Below, piece by piece: positions 35,942-45,921 of a stretch of 64,000 nt of DNA; position 1 is the stretch's first letter, and each line of letters begins with the position of its first letter. The notes beneath the pieces were generated by a model. That model saw only the letters and a list, made by a program, of their open reading frames with translations. It did not search any database and was not told the DNA's origin. A program made the translations under genes and the position numbers. The stretch is from an uncultured Rubritalea sp. (GTDB lineage Bacteria; Verrucomicrobiota; Verrucomicrobiia; Verrucomicrobiales; Akkermansiaceae), in contig CAKZNV010000248.1 of the NCBI GenBank assembly GCA_937132085.1, positions 1-64,000 on the forward strand, read 5' to 3'.

Positions 35942-37051
35942 TTATGAAAGCAAGGAGCTAGGATCTACATAATCAATTCCGTGAACGGAAGCAACAGGCA
36001 CACAAGTGACTTTGCCACCCATACAGTTAATACCACCGATAAGCTGCGGGCGCTTCTCAACGGCACCAGCTACTCCACTATCTGCTATCATTGCTGTCCA
36101 GCTATGAGTCACGTTGTTGAGCGCTTGAGTTGCGGTTCTTGAGTATGCTCCTGGCATGTTTGCTACACAGTAGTGAACCACACCTTCTTCGATGTAAGTA
36201 GGATTTTCGTGCGTAGTTGCACGCGTAGTTTCTGCACAACCACCTTGGTCAACCGCGATATCCACGAAGACACTTCCTGGAGGCATAAGCTTAAGCATTT
36301 TGCGGTTGATTAGCTTAGGTGCTGCAGCTCCTGGGACAAGCACTGCGCCAATCACCAGATCTACTCTTGGCAGTAACTCAGCAAGGTTTGCCTCAGTCGA
36401 AAATACAGTTCTTGCTCCCTCCATCGTGATATCGAGGAAACGCATTCTGTCGAAATCTACTTCAAGAATAGTAACATCAGCACCGATGCCTTTTGCAACT
36501 CTAGCTGCATTAACACCAGCAGTTCCACCACCAATGACAACAACACGACCTGGGGCTACTCCTGGCACTCCTCCTAAAAGAACACCTCTGCCCTCGTTAT
36601 GCTTAGCTAGATGATAGCTGCCCACAATAGCTGACATGCGTCCTGCTATTTCACTCATAGGCTCTAACAATGGAAGGTGGCCGTTCACTTCAATAGTTTC
36701 ATAAGCGATACAAGTCGCCCCAGTCGCAGCGAGAGTCTCAGTGAGATTCTTATCTGCAGCCAAGTGAAGATAGGTAAAGAGGATGTGATTTTCTGTCAAC
36801 ATCGCTACTTCACAAGCTTGAGGCTCTTTTACTTTCACAATCATCTGCGCTGCAGCAAAGATTTCCTCAGCGGTATCTAATATAGTAGCACCACAAGACA
36901 GATATTGTTCATCGCTATAACTAGCACCTACACCAGCATTTTTCTGAACAAATACTTCGTGTCCACGCTTTGTAAGATCTTGCACACAGGCAGGAATCAT
37001 AGCGACACGGTGCTCTTGATTCTTAATCTCTTTTGGGATTCCAATTTTCAT
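35942..37051 (-). CDS. ald: Alanine dehydrogenase
   Basis: A 369-residue NAD-dependent enzyme oxidising L-alanine to pyruvate and ammonia, from the ATG at 37049-37051 (MKIGIPKEIKNQEHRVAM, the family start); an ATG 16 codons upstream would add an unnatural lead. NAD-binding GGGTAGVNAARVAKGIGA and the catalytic region ADKNLTETL and KEIKNQEHR are seen. It is divergent from the LacI/AraC regulator (170 bases), which could control it. The phnW enzyme beyond its terminator produces alanine, the substrate here. Confidence 0.93.
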   Translation of the reverse strand: MKIGIPKEIKNQEHRVAMIPACVQDLTKRGHEVFVQKNAGVGASYSDEQYLSCGATILDTAEEIFAAAQMIVKVKEPQACEVAMLTENHILFTYLHLAADKNLTETLAATGATCIAYETIEVNGHLPLLEPMSEIAGRMSAIVGSYHLAKHNEGRGVLLGGVPGVAPGRVVVIGGGTAGVNAARVAKGIGADVTILEVDFDRMRFLDITMEGARTVFSTEANLAELLPRVDLVIGAVLVPGAAAPKLINRKMLKLMPPGSVFVDIAVDQGGCAETTRATTHENPTYIEEGVVHYCVANMPGAYSRTATQALNNVTHSWTAMIADSGVAGAVEKRPQLIGGINCMGGKVTCVPVASVHGIDYVDPSSLLS

Positions 37052-37221
37052 AACGACGAACGATTGCACAATTGTTGATTTATGCACTATAATTTTCACA
37101 CTATCTTATTGCGAAAACACCATGTTTTATGTAATTTTAGACAAATTTATTATCACCCTCACACGCTAAATGTCTTCACACTCATCACAAAAACAGACAA
37201 AGCATTTAGGAAGAAACCATT

Positions 37222-38388
37222 ATGAACCCTCAGAAAAAAAATCACACTATTGGCATTAGAATCCCTCAATGGTTTTCCAAACGAGACTCCATCTTGCAAG
37301 GGATTTTACTCTATATTAAGAAACACGAGGTAGAATGGCATATTGATATGCAACGGAACTCCGACGGTGAAATGCCGGAAGTAATCATCGATGAAAATTG
37401 GAATGGTGATGGAATTATCAGCTTTAGGTATTCTGATCAGGAGATCACTAATTTCCGTCAAAAATCTATTAAAATGGTGAATGTCAGCTCAGTATCGATG
37501 GAGCAAGTTCATGAAGTCAGACCTGATAACATCCAAGGTGGTGAGCTAGCAGCCAAACATCTTATACAAAATGGACTAAAGGATTTACTCTTCATAGGCA
37601 GATCGGATCGCCAATATAGCGAAGATCGAAAAAAGGGCTTTGTGGATGCTTGCATAACCCATGGCCTTGAACCAGACACCATTGATTATGGCGTCAATGA
37701 GCTCCCCCCAGAACAACGCTCTGCATTCTTGGAGACTCATCTTCGCAAACTCTTTCCTAAACTTAAAAGTCCAATGGGCATCTTTGCCACAGATGACCTT
37801 ATGGGAGAAAATATTCTACGAGTAGCTAGACTACTTAATATAAATGTCCCAGATGATCTAGCTGTAATTGGTTTCTCTAACAACCCACTCTATTGCCTAA
37901 GCACCAGTCCATCACTCTCGAGTATCGAATACCCTGGTTCCACGATTGGTTACAAAGCAGCAAAGACTCTAGACCTACTCTTACAAAAGAAAGAGCAGCC
38001 TCTCATACAACAAATCCCTGTAGAACATTACAAAATGCGACTCTCTACAAACACCTTTGCCTATCATGGAGAAAGCACTAAAAAGGCCATTGAATTTATC
38101 AGAGAGAATGCCCCAAAACGTCAGATCAAGACCGCAGAAATTTGCGCTTACGCTGGAGTCAGCCAAAGCTCATTAAAAAATTTAATGAATGAAGCTTTAA
38201 ATAGATCTGCTAAGAAAGAAATCGATCAAATCCGAATCAGCAAACTAAAAGAATATCTCGCAAATACAGACATGAGTATTGGCGAAATTTCCTATTCAAT
38301 GGGATTCAAAGCAAGCGAAGAAGCCTCTCGATTCTTTAAGAAAATGACAGACATCACCCCTACTGAATACCGCAAAACTCAGCGTTAG
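37222..38388 (+). CDS. LacI-type sensor/AraC-type DNA-binding regulator (XylR-like)
   Basis: A 388-residue regulator. There is no N-terminal LacI helix-turn-helix. Residues about 20-275 form a LacI/periplasmic-binding-type sensor (IQGGELAAKHLIQNGLKDLLFIG, IFATDDLMGENILRVARLL, VPDDLAVIGFSNNP). Residues 285-388 are a double AraC helix-turn-helix (TAEICAYAGVSQSSLKNLMNEA, MSIGEISYSMGFKASEEASRFFKK). Such XylR-like proteins usually sense sugars. Its start has a real Shine-Dalgarno-like AGGAAG (37209-37214), unlike most neighbours. Divergent from ald; a shared control region is likely. Confidence 0.85.
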   Translation: MNPQKKNHTIGIRIPQWFSKRDSILQGILLYIKKHEVEWHIDMQRNSDGEMPEVIIDENWNGDGIISFRYSDQEITNFRQKSIKMVNVSSVSMEQVHEVRPDNIQGGELAAKHLIQNGLKDLLFIGRSDRQYSEDRKKGFVDACITHGLEPDTIDYGVNELPPEQRSAFLETHLRKLFPKLKSPMGIFATDDLMGENILRVARLLNINVPDDLAVIGFSNNPLYCLSTSPSLSSIEYPGSTIGYKAAKTLDLLLQKKEQPLIQQIPVEHYKMRLSTNTFAYHGESTKKAIEFIRENAPKRQIKTAEICAYAGVSQSSLKNLMNEALNRSAKKEIDQIRISKLKEYLANTDMSIGEISYSMGFKASEEASRFFKKMTDITPTEYRKTQR

Positions 38389-38397
38389 ATAGCCATA

Positions 38398-38883
38398 TTA
38401 GGCTGGAGTTTTTTCAAATTTACCAGCCTTACGGTTTTTCCAAACTTTGCCAGCTTCAAATAACTCTCCACTCATCGCAATATAGACACCAGACCCTTTA
38501 GATTGGGCTGCTCCCATTGCGAGACCTAAATTAAACACAGCGTCTGTGATTCTGAATCTTGCTGGAGAAAGAGCTCCAGTAATCACGATCGTTTTACCTT
38601 CGATACCCATGAGGTATTCAGCAGTTTCACACATCGTGTCAGTGCCATGCGTAATGAGGATCTCATCTTGTTTACTTTCTTCGCAGCTTTTTCTAATAAG
38701 AGCTCTGTCATCATCGTTGAGCTCAAGACTGTCTTTGCGCATCAATGAGATCAGTTCATAATCAACATGCACACCCACTTCATTAAAAATATGCGGGATG
38801 GTAGGCTCACCAATTTCGTATTCTGATGTAGCATCAAAGTAGATTTTATCTATCGTCCCGCCAGTCGTGAGTATTTTGATCAT
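38398..38883 (-). CDS. Single-domain asparaginase-like protein
   Basis: A 161-residue protein equal to the N-terminal domain of L-asparaginases. The first threonine motif is present (LTTGGTIDKIYFD, nucleophile T in TGGTID) and the second motif is ITHGTDTMCETAEYL. VYIAMSGELFEAGKVWKNRKAGKFE follows. The C-terminal domain of the usual 330-residue enzyme is missing; residues there complete the active site across the dimer, so activity may differ. Many genomes carry this short form, so truncation may be ancestral. Convergent with the regulator, 9 bases apart. Confidence 0.7.
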   Translation of the reverse strand: MIKILTTGGTIDKIYFDATSEYEIGEPTIPHIFNEVGVHVDYELISLMRKDSLELNDDDRALIRKSCEESKQDEILITHGTDTMCETAEYLMGIEGKTIVITGALSPARFRITDAVFNLGLAMGAAQSKGSGVYIAMSGELFEAGKVWKNRKAGKFEKTPA

Positions 38884-38981
38884 GTCTTTTATAGAGTGCT
38901 ATTGTTAGCTCTCATTAGTCTTAGCCTATTTATTTAGCAACATCAAATACAGATGATCAATGAAATCAAATATCAATACGC

Positions 38982-41276
38982 TTACTCCTTCATTTTCAAA
39001 TCTTTCGCATTCCAGGGTAGATTTCTTTTTTTAGCCGCAGCTCTAATTTCCTCAGCTTCTACTTCAGATACATATCCTCCTTTGTTTACCCCCATGTTTC
39101 TGATAAAATTTAATAAATCTGCAAGTGCTTTATCATCTTTAAGGGCTGGGTTCTGAATATAAGGAGGCATCGCCATGTTGGTTTTCACTTTTTCACCATT
39201 GACGGTGATCGGCCCCATAAGACCATTTAAGATTACCTTACCGAGAATATGCTTATCACCTACTACCCAATCTGATGGTGCAAGCGGTGGCACACCAGTA
39301 GCATCCTGTCCCTCACCTTTAAGGCCATGACAAGCTGCACATGCAGCCGCAGTAAATACTTTTTCTCCTCGCTTGAAGCTCAATAAATGCTCTCCTTTGA
39401 GACCTTCTCCAGACTTCTTCACTTTCTTCTTAGGTGAACCTTGGAGCTGCTTAAGCAGGCCGTTTAATCGCTTATCACTTGATGCTAAGTTTTTCACCCT
39501 AGAGGAGTCTTTTAAATTCCTAGATCCCACGATGAACAGATCTTGTAAATACTTCGCTTTAGGAAATTTCTTAACAATCCCTTCTAGCCTAACAACAGTC
39601 TTGTAAAAAGCATGCGATCCCAGAGCGTAGCTGTATGAATAAACAGTCTGCTGAGTAGGCTCATAGTTTATTAAAATATCATCCAATGGCTGATCAGAAA
39701 AGTGAGATAACTCTAGAGCTATCGTCTGGAGTTGATTAGATTCTGAAGCCAATGCTCTCAATAGCAACTGACTAGGTATCACACCAGTTACTTCAAGCGT
39801 CCACAAAAGGTGCACCATCTGGTATTCATTGTTTGATTTCAACCCTACTTCCAATGCCTTCGCTAGAATTTTGGAATTTTCAGCTGCATCCGTCTTCTCC
39901 AGTTTCTCAACTAAGAGCCTCTGGGCTTTATCTCTAACAGTCCCATTTGCATGTCCTAAAAATTCAATGAGCTCTTCGTTACTGGCCTTTGACAACTGAG
40001 GAACTTTACCTAGTGGATTAGCAGCATAACTTATTCTATAGATTCTACCTGAATGCTCAGCCGGCTTATCCAGACCTCTTGAAGAATATTGTTTTCTCAA
40101 GTAAGTCGTCATGTAGGTCTTATGCTGAATCAAACCAAAGTGCATATCCAACATCCATACTGAACCATCTGGTGCAGTATAGAGATTCACTGGGCGAAAC
40201 CATTCATCCGTTGAAGCGATCAGATCTTTTGTCTTAAAGGGATTCGATGATGTTGCTGACTGATTCGAATTACGTTTAAGATCTAACATCGAGACAGTAT
40301 TTACACACGGAGCACTAATTAGACTGCTTCCTTGATACCTTTTAGGGAAGTTCTGCCCTCTATAGATCGTCATGCCAGAAGCCGCAGTAACCTTAAAAAG
40401 CTTACCTGTCTTTTTATCTAAAATTCCAGTATAGGCCCTGTTTACACCTGGGTTAACTCGGATAGGGTTCACTCTATTACCAAGATACGAGGTAGGCGAC
40501 TTACTTAGCTTCACCTTTGGATAAGTTAGCGTCAGCCCTGGTCTGAAATAATCCGACTGCAGTAAGGTTGAGTTGTTGTTAGAATAAAGTCTACCATAGC
40601 TATCCTGAGCGATTCCCCATTGACCTCTAAACAGAGTCGATTCTTTAACCCACTTACCATTTACCCTACGATAACGCTTATTAGATTTAGCATTATAATA
40701 CCAGTTATCCAGACCTCGAAGAAGACCATTAGCCTTGTGCTCTGCATTTCCACCAGCGGCATACTCAGCATCGATCAGCTGTTTCTCCCCTACTGGTTTA
40801 TATCCATCTCTCTTGATGAAAAACAGCTTATCCTCACTACAGTAAAGCACCCCATCAGAAGTAACCGCTATCGCTCTAGGCAGGATAAGATCATCTAAAA
40901 AGACCGTAGCCTTATCTAAGTTTCCATCACCATTACTATCTTCTAAAATACGAATCTGCCCATTTGGCTCATTCTCGTCACTACCGTCGAGATCGAGCAT
41001 GTAATTTCTCATTTCTACTACCCAAGCTCCTCCATCAGCATCAAAATCTAACGCCACTGGCATTCTAACAATTTCACCATGAGCGATAGCATCAAGCTTG
41101 AACCCCTCAGCCACCTCAAAAGTTTTAAGTGAATCTTTAATGTTCAGATACGGAGACGGTGGTATCTGATCCGCAGGTATAGGATCTATTTGCTTCCCCT
41201 TAGTTCTGTCATCACCGTTTTGAGCAAAAGCCTGTGTAATCAATAGAGCAGACACTCCTAATACTGTAAATTTCAT
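38982..41276 (-). CDS. PVC-type beta-propeller/HEAT/cytochrome c protein
   Basis: A 764-residue exported protein of the membrane-bound dehydrogenase/cytochrome c type typical of Planctomycetes and Verrucomicrobia. The ATG at 41274-41276 gives a signal peptide (MKFTVLGVSALLITQAFA); 31 codons further upstream overlap the symporter gene. Residues about 40-420 form a PVC-type beta-propeller (VALDFDADGGAWVVEMRNY, WMLDMHFGLIQH). Helical HEAT-like repeats follow (about 430-600). The C-terminal 130 residues are a cytochrome c domain with CAACH heme binding and a Met ligand near NMAMPPYIQ. Probably an oxidoreductase of sugars or alcohols passing electrons to the chain. Confidence 0.85.
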   Translation of the reverse strand: MKFTVLGVSALLITQAFAQNGDDRTKGKQIDPIPADQIPPSPYLNIKDSLKTFEVAEGFKLDAIAHGEIVRMPVALDFDADGGAWVVEMRNYMLDLDGSDENEPNGQIRILEDSNGDGNLDKATVFLDDLILPRAIAVTSDGVLYCSEDKLFFIKRDGYKPVGEKQLIDAEYAAGGNAEHKANGLLRGLDNWYYNAKSNKRYRRVNGKWVKESTLFRGQWGIAQDSYGRLYSNNNSTLLQSDYFRPGLTLTYPKVKLSKSPTSYLGNRVNPIRVNPGVNRAYTGILDKKTGKLFKVTAASGMTIYRGQNFPKRYQGSSLISAPCVNTVSMLDLKRNSNQSATSSNPFKTKDLIASTDEWFRPVNLYTAPDGSVWMLDMHFGLIQHKTYMTTYLRKQYSSRGLDKPAEHSGRIYRISYAANPLGKVPQLSKASNEELIEFLGHANGTVRDKAQRLLVEKLEKTDAAENSKILAKALEVGLKSNNEYQMVHLLWTLEVTGVIPSQLLLRALASESNQLQTIALELSHFSDQPLDDILINYEPTQQTVYSYSYALGSHAFYKTVVRLEGIVKKFPKAKYLQDLFIVGSRNLKDSSRVKNLASSDKRLNGLLKQLQGSPKKKVKKSGEGLKGEHLLSFKRGEKVFTAAACAACHGLKGEGQDATGVPPLAPSDWVVGDKHILGKVILNGLMGPITVNGEKVKTNMAMPPYIQNPALKDDKALADLLNFIRNMGVNKGGYVSEVEAEEIRAAAKKRNLPWNAKDLKMKE

Positions 41277-41346
41277 ACAGCCAATGTAATAGACAATAAG
41301 CAATAAACAATTACGAATTGCGCATTGGTTACTAGGAAATTGCGAC

Positions 41347-42894
41347 CTACTTGTCTGGTCTACTATCAATCTCCATCATGTGATCATCATAGAGTTTCAC
41401 TTCTTCCTTTATCTTAGGAAGCAGGAAGTAGATTCCAATAAAGTTAGGGAAACACATCGCAAACACCATAGCATCTGAGAACTTAATCACGCTCACTAGG
41501 TTAATTGAAGTTCCAATCACAATGAATCCACAGAAAATCAGCTTATAAACGATCTCCATTTTTCTACTTCTACCGAACAAATAAGCCCAAGCAGTTTGTC
41601 CATAGTAAGACCATGAAATCATAGTTGAGAATGCGAATAAGATTACTGCTATGAATAAGACATAGGGGAAGAATGAAATAACGCTTCCAAAGGCATCCGA
41701 TGTCACTCCAATCGCTTGTCCCCAGCTTGCACCAGCAGCAGTCTTAGCTCCTGTGATGATGATAACTAGAGCTGTCATTGTGCAAACCACTACTGTATCA
41801 ATAAATGGCTCTAGCAATGCTACGTAACCTTCAGATGCTGCCTTACGAGTCTTCACTGCAGAGTGAGCAATAGGTGCAGAACCAAATCCTGCTTCGTTAG
41901 AGAATGAAGCACGCTTCACCCCTTGGATCAACACACCGATAAGACCACCTATTCCTGCATCCATGGAGAACGCCCCATCAATAATACTCTTAACAGCCAT
42001 TGGGATTTCTGAGAAATGCGAGAAGATGATATAAAGAGCACAGACTACATAAATTCCACACATGAATGGCACTAGTTTAGAGGTAACCTTACCAATACTC
42101 TTGATACCACCAATAATTACAGCTCCGACAGCGACAGCCAATAGAACACCGAATAACCAACCTTTACCTATAAACCAGCTATCTGCTCCTCCAGAGACTG
42201 CAACCATTTGTTCAAATGCTTGATTACCTTGAAACATATTGCCTGCTCCGAATGAGCCAAACACACATGCCACAGCAAAGATCACAGCTAAAATCTTACC
42301 GATTACAGGCACACCTAGCTCACTAAATCCCTTACTAAGGTAATACATACCACCACCGTAAACTTTCCCGTTTTCATCTATGTCACGGTATCTCACACCC
42401 AGTGTGCACTCACAAAACTTCGTCGTCATTCCCAGTAATCCACAAACGATCATCCAGAAGGTGGCGCCTGCACCACCGATTGAGATAGCAATCGCTACAC
42501 CAGCTATATTTCCTAATCCAACAGTTGCCGAAAGCGCTGCAGAAAGAGCCTGAAAGTGAGTAATCTCACCCGGATCGTCCTTACTGCTATACTTGCCTTT
42601 TATCGTTCTGATCGACTTACCTAGACCTCTGATATTAATAAACCCAAAAAACACTGTTAAAAATAGCGCACTCACCGAAAGCATTACCAAAACGAATGGA
42701 ACCTCAATATCTGTGCCAGGTATAGGCACTAGAAAGAAAACTTTCTCATCAGCAAAATCTGCCACCTCTTCCATGACACCACCTAAGGTCACCCCCTTGC
42801 CTTCACCAGCCCAAGCACTTCCAGTCATTAAGAACAGACAGGATATGGCGGAAATGTAGCGAGAAAGTGTCTTAGTTTTTGAAAATTTTATCAT
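41347..42894 (-). CDS. Alanine/glycine:cation symporter, AGCS family
   Basis: A 515-residue membrane protein taking up alanine or glycine with sodium. A signal-peptide-like first segment is followed by about ten further helices. The AGCS motif is NEAGFGSAPIAHSAVKTRKAASEG in the middle, and LSATVGLGNIAGVAIAI is the first unwound helix. A substrate pairing with the alanine dehydrogenase 5 kb away is suggestive. The ATG is at 42892-42894. Its 3-prime end precedes the start of the cytochrome gene by about 70 bases, so they could share a transcript. Confidence 0.9.
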   Translation of the reverse strand: MIKFSKTKTLSRYISAISCLFLMTGSAWAGEGKGVTLGGVMEEVADFADEKVFFLVPIPGTDIEVPFVLVMLSVSALFLTVFFGFINIRGLGKSIRTIKGKYSSKDDPGEITHFQALSAALSATVGLGNIAGVAIAISIGGAGATFWMIVCGLLGMTTKFCECTLGVRYRDIDENGKVYGGGMYYLSKGFSELGVPVIGKILAVIFAVACVFGSFGAGNMFQGNQAFEQMVAVSGGADSWFIGKGWLFGVLLAVAVGAVIIGGIKSIGKVTSKLVPFMCGIYVVCALYIIFSHFSEIPMAVKSIIDGAFSMDAGIGGLIGVLIQGVKRASFSNEAGFGSAPIAHSAVKTRKAASEGYVALLEPFIDTVVVCTMTALVIIITGAKTAAGASWGQAIGVTSDAFGSVISFFPYVLFIAVILFAFSTMISWSYYGQTAWAYLFGRSRKMEIVYKLIFCGFIVIGTSINLVSVIKFSDAMVFAMCFPNFIGIYFLLPKIKEEVKLYDDHMMEIDSRPDK

Positions 42895-43149
42895 GATTGC
42901 GTGTGTTTTTAGTAGCGAGTAGTGGACTCTGGCATTTGCGACCCTCCTGACTCAAGGAAAAACCTATTTAACTTAACGAAAATATTCTACAGATATTTAG
43001 ATAAATGTGCTCCCTACCATCGCTACTTTGTTAATAATTGAGAAATTTTATGATTTTAATTTGAGGTAATAAGTAATAATGTGCCACTCATCACGTATAG
43101 TTTAATAGCTTAAAATCATAATCGGACTCTATATCCAGCAACTAAATAC

Positions 43150-45888
43150 ATGTCAGATCCACTGAAACCACAACACTTAGCGCCACTACCTGAGTCACTA
43201 CGCAAGCAGCTTGAACAATTCAAGAAGCATCTCTGGCGCATAAAAATCACGGAAGCTGTCTTAGCAGGTATCTTAGGACTAGTTGCTTCATTCGCACTCG
43301 TGTTCGCACTCGACCGTATCTGGGATCTTTCTCCATTACTTAGAACAGTCATCCTTATTCTTGGTGTTTCACTATTTGCAGTCTTCGCCCCACTCTGGAT
43401 CAATCGATGGGTATTTAAACACAGACGTGAAAATCAGTTAGCTAAACTCATCTCTAACCATTACCCAAACCTAGGTGACCGCCTTCTCGGTGTTGTCGAA
43501 CTTCAGGATCAAAATGAGAACTCTAAAGCGCTTTCTCCTGAACTCCGTGAGGCTGCAATGATCGCCGTAGCAAGCGATGCTAAATCTAGAGACCTAGATC
43601 TGGCGCTCTCATCCACTTGGCTCAAAAAACTCACCCTAGGTGTAGCGGGACTAGCTCTCATCGCAGGCACAGCCTTCATGATCTACCCTAATGCAGGTAA
43701 AAACGCTCTAAAGCGTTGGTTCATGCCACTTTCTGACACGGAGAGATTCACCTTCACTAAAGTAGACCTATCAGATATCCCTCAGCCTCTCTACGTCCCA
43801 TTAGACGAACCCTTCACACTTCACATTCCACTCTCCTCTGACACTGAGAACAAACCAGAATTCACCGAGTCTCGCTACGAAACGAAAGGCAGCTACACGA
43901 AGTGGGAGAAATTTGCTCTCAACGCAAACGCTTACGATCTAAAGTTCAAAGGAAAAAGATCCAAGGGAGAAATTACCTTCAAACTAGGTGATGCAAACCA
44001 CACTCTAGAAGTAATTCCTGTAAAGAGGCCAAAACTAGCAGGTATTAAAGGCCATATTACCTACCCTGAATACCTCCAGAGAACACCAATCACTGAAGAT
44101 TTCTCTACTGGCCAAATCGACATCTTAGAAGGCAGTAAGCTATCCATCATAGCTAAAGCAGACAGAAATCTAAAATCAGCGACTGTAGGACCACTCTCGA
44201 TCGAACCATACATTGACCTATCAGACCTAGAGTCACTTGAAATCCAAGGCATAGATCCAAACAATCTACCTGAGCCTACGTTTAAAGATCTCAACCACAA
44301 GATCAGCTCGGATAAAATCCTCGCTGACCCTATTACTATCTCTAAGAACTCACTCACATTACCGATCAAGTGGGTTGATGCATATGGCATCCACGGACTT
44401 AGAGAGTCAGAAATTAATATTTCACCAATCACAGACTCAGCACCATCCACCTACATCCGTGGAGTTAAAAAGCAGATCTATATTCTCCACACTGAAGTCC
44501 TAGCACTAGGTTTAGTAGCTGAAGATGACTTCGGCATCAAATCAGCGGGCTTCGATTGGGTCGGAGAATTCAATACTCCATCAGCAAATGCTCCAGCGAA
44601 AGGTGAACAAGAGTTCATTAAAGGTGATCCTTATAAAAAGAATGTAGAGGACGAAATCTTGATGGACTTCGCAGCTAGAAACATCCCACCACAAAAACTG
44701 ACGATCAAATCCTATGTAGACGACTACAATCCTGCTACTAAACGTGTCTACTCTGAGCCTATCGAAGTCTTTCTCCTCTCAGAATCTGAACATGCTAACT
44801 ATCAAAAAGAGCGCATCAAGGAGATCCAATCAGACCTAGAAGATGTGATCCGTAAGGAGACAGAGCTACTTTACGAGAACAAAAGAATCGAAAAAGACCT
44901 CAAAGATCCTAAGAAAGCTGATGAAGCTAAGAAGAAACTAGCTGACCAGAAAGACAAGGAACTCGATAACAAAGAGGAGATGAAAAAGCTAAAAGAGAAG
45001 ATGAAAGATGTTCTCAAGCAATCGATGAAAAACGATAGTATCGATTCTAAAACCCTCAAAGAAATGTCCGAGACTGCTCAGAAGCTTGAGAAGATGGAGC
45101 AAAAAGATATGGAAGACATTGCTAAGAAGCTTCAAGACGCTCAAAGCAATAAGAACTCCAAAGAAAAGACTGAGAAAGACCTTAAAGAAGCTATTAAAAA
45201 GCAGGAAAAACTCATCGAGGAGATGAAGGACACTGCTAAAAAGGCTGAAGAGGCTAATAAGAAACTCGAATCTAGCACCTTTGTTAATCGTCTCAAACAA
45301 GCAGCTGAAGAAGAAGATAGCATTCACTCTAACTTACTTGGCAACTGGGACCAACTTGGTAGCCGTAACTATTCTCAGCTAGATCCAGAGATTAAAGATC
45401 TAGCACAAGCCCTCTACTTACAACAACAGCAAGCATCATCAGATATTCGCTGGATCCAGGAAGACTTGAAATTCTTCCACGCTCGCACTCAAAAAGAACA
45501 ACATAAGAAGCTAATCGATCAGATGACTGAGGCTAACATCGATGAGGGTATGTCCTTCCTTGAAAGCCGCTTAGAAAACAATCACACTTACGTTTCAGCA
45601 GCTAAAGCTAAATACTGGGCTAACCTCTACCGTGAATGGGCTAAAGAGCTCGACGGCGCTAAAGAAGACAAGCCACCAGGTGGCGGCGGCGAAGGTGGCG
45701 ATCAAAACACAGAAGATCAAGACTTCGAGTTCATGATCAGAGTCATGAAAATGATTCAAAAAGAGCAAGCCATCCGTGCGCGCACTAGAGCACTAGAACA
45801 AAGTAGAAGAGACGCCACAAAGCAACTTCCTGCTGCACCAAGAACCAACCCTGGCTTTGAAGGCAATAATTTTCAAACAATCGAATAA
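43150..45888 (+). CDS. DUF4175-type membrane protein with long coiled coil
   Basis: A 912-residue protein. Two N-terminal transmembrane segments (about 32-55 and 64-85) and a third at about 158-178 anchor a large outside part. Residues 200-540 are beta-rich with regular KxNxPxx-type spacing and repeats of immunoglobulin-like style (LAGIKGHITYPEYLQRTP). Residues about 545-705 are highly charged Lys/Glu coiled coil. The C-terminal 100 residues contain a Gly-rich loop and a conserved MIRVMKMIQKEQAIRARTRAL segment. It resembles DUF4175 proteins found in PVC bacteria beside vWA/MoxR genes. Starts a run of seven or eight genes in one direction. Confidence 0.72.
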   Translation: MSDPLKPQHLAPLPESLRKQLEQFKKHLWRIKITEAVLAGILGLVASFALVFALDRIWDLSPLLRTVILILGVSLFAVFAPLWINRWVFKHRRENQLAKLISNHYPNLGDRLLGVVELQDQNENSKALSPELREAAMIAVASDAKSRDLDLALSSTWLKKLTLGVAGLALIAGTAFMIYPNAGKNALKRWFMPLSDTERFTFTKVDLSDIPQPLYVPLDEPFTLHIPLSSDTENKPEFTESRYETKGSYTKWEKFALNANAYDLKFKGKRSKGEITFKLGDANHTLEVIPVKRPKLAGIKGHITYPEYLQRTPITEDFSTGQIDILEGSKLSIIAKADRNLKSATVGPLSIEPYIDLSDLESLEIQGIDPNNLPEPTFKDLNHKISSDKILADPITISKNSLTLPIKWVDAYGIHGLRESEINISPITDSAPSTYIRGVKKQIYILHTEVLALGLVAEDDFGIKSAGFDWVGEFNTPSANAPAKGEQEFIKGDPYKKNVEDEILMDFAARNIPPQKLTIKSYVDDYNPATKRVYSEPIEVFLLSESEHANYQKERIKEIQSDLEDVIRKETELLYENKRIEKDLKDPKKADEAKKKLADQKDKELDNKEEMKKLKEKMKDVLKQSMKNDSIDSKTLKEMSETAQKLEKMEQKDMEDIAKKLQDAQSNKNSKEKTEKDLKEAIKKQEKLIEEMKDTAKKAEEANKKLESSTFVNRLKQAAEEEDSIHSNLLGNWDQLGSRNYSQLDPEIKDLAQALYLQQQQASSDIRWIQEDLKFFHARTQKEQHKKLIDQMTEANIDEGMSFLESRLENNHTYVSAAKAKYWANLYREWAKELDGAKEDKPPGGGGEGGDQNTEDQDFEFMIRVMKMIQKEQAIRARTRALEQSRRDATKQLPAAPRTNPGFEGNNFQTIE

Positions 45889-45921
45889 GCGAGTAATTAG
45901 AACATAAACAACGTATAAACT

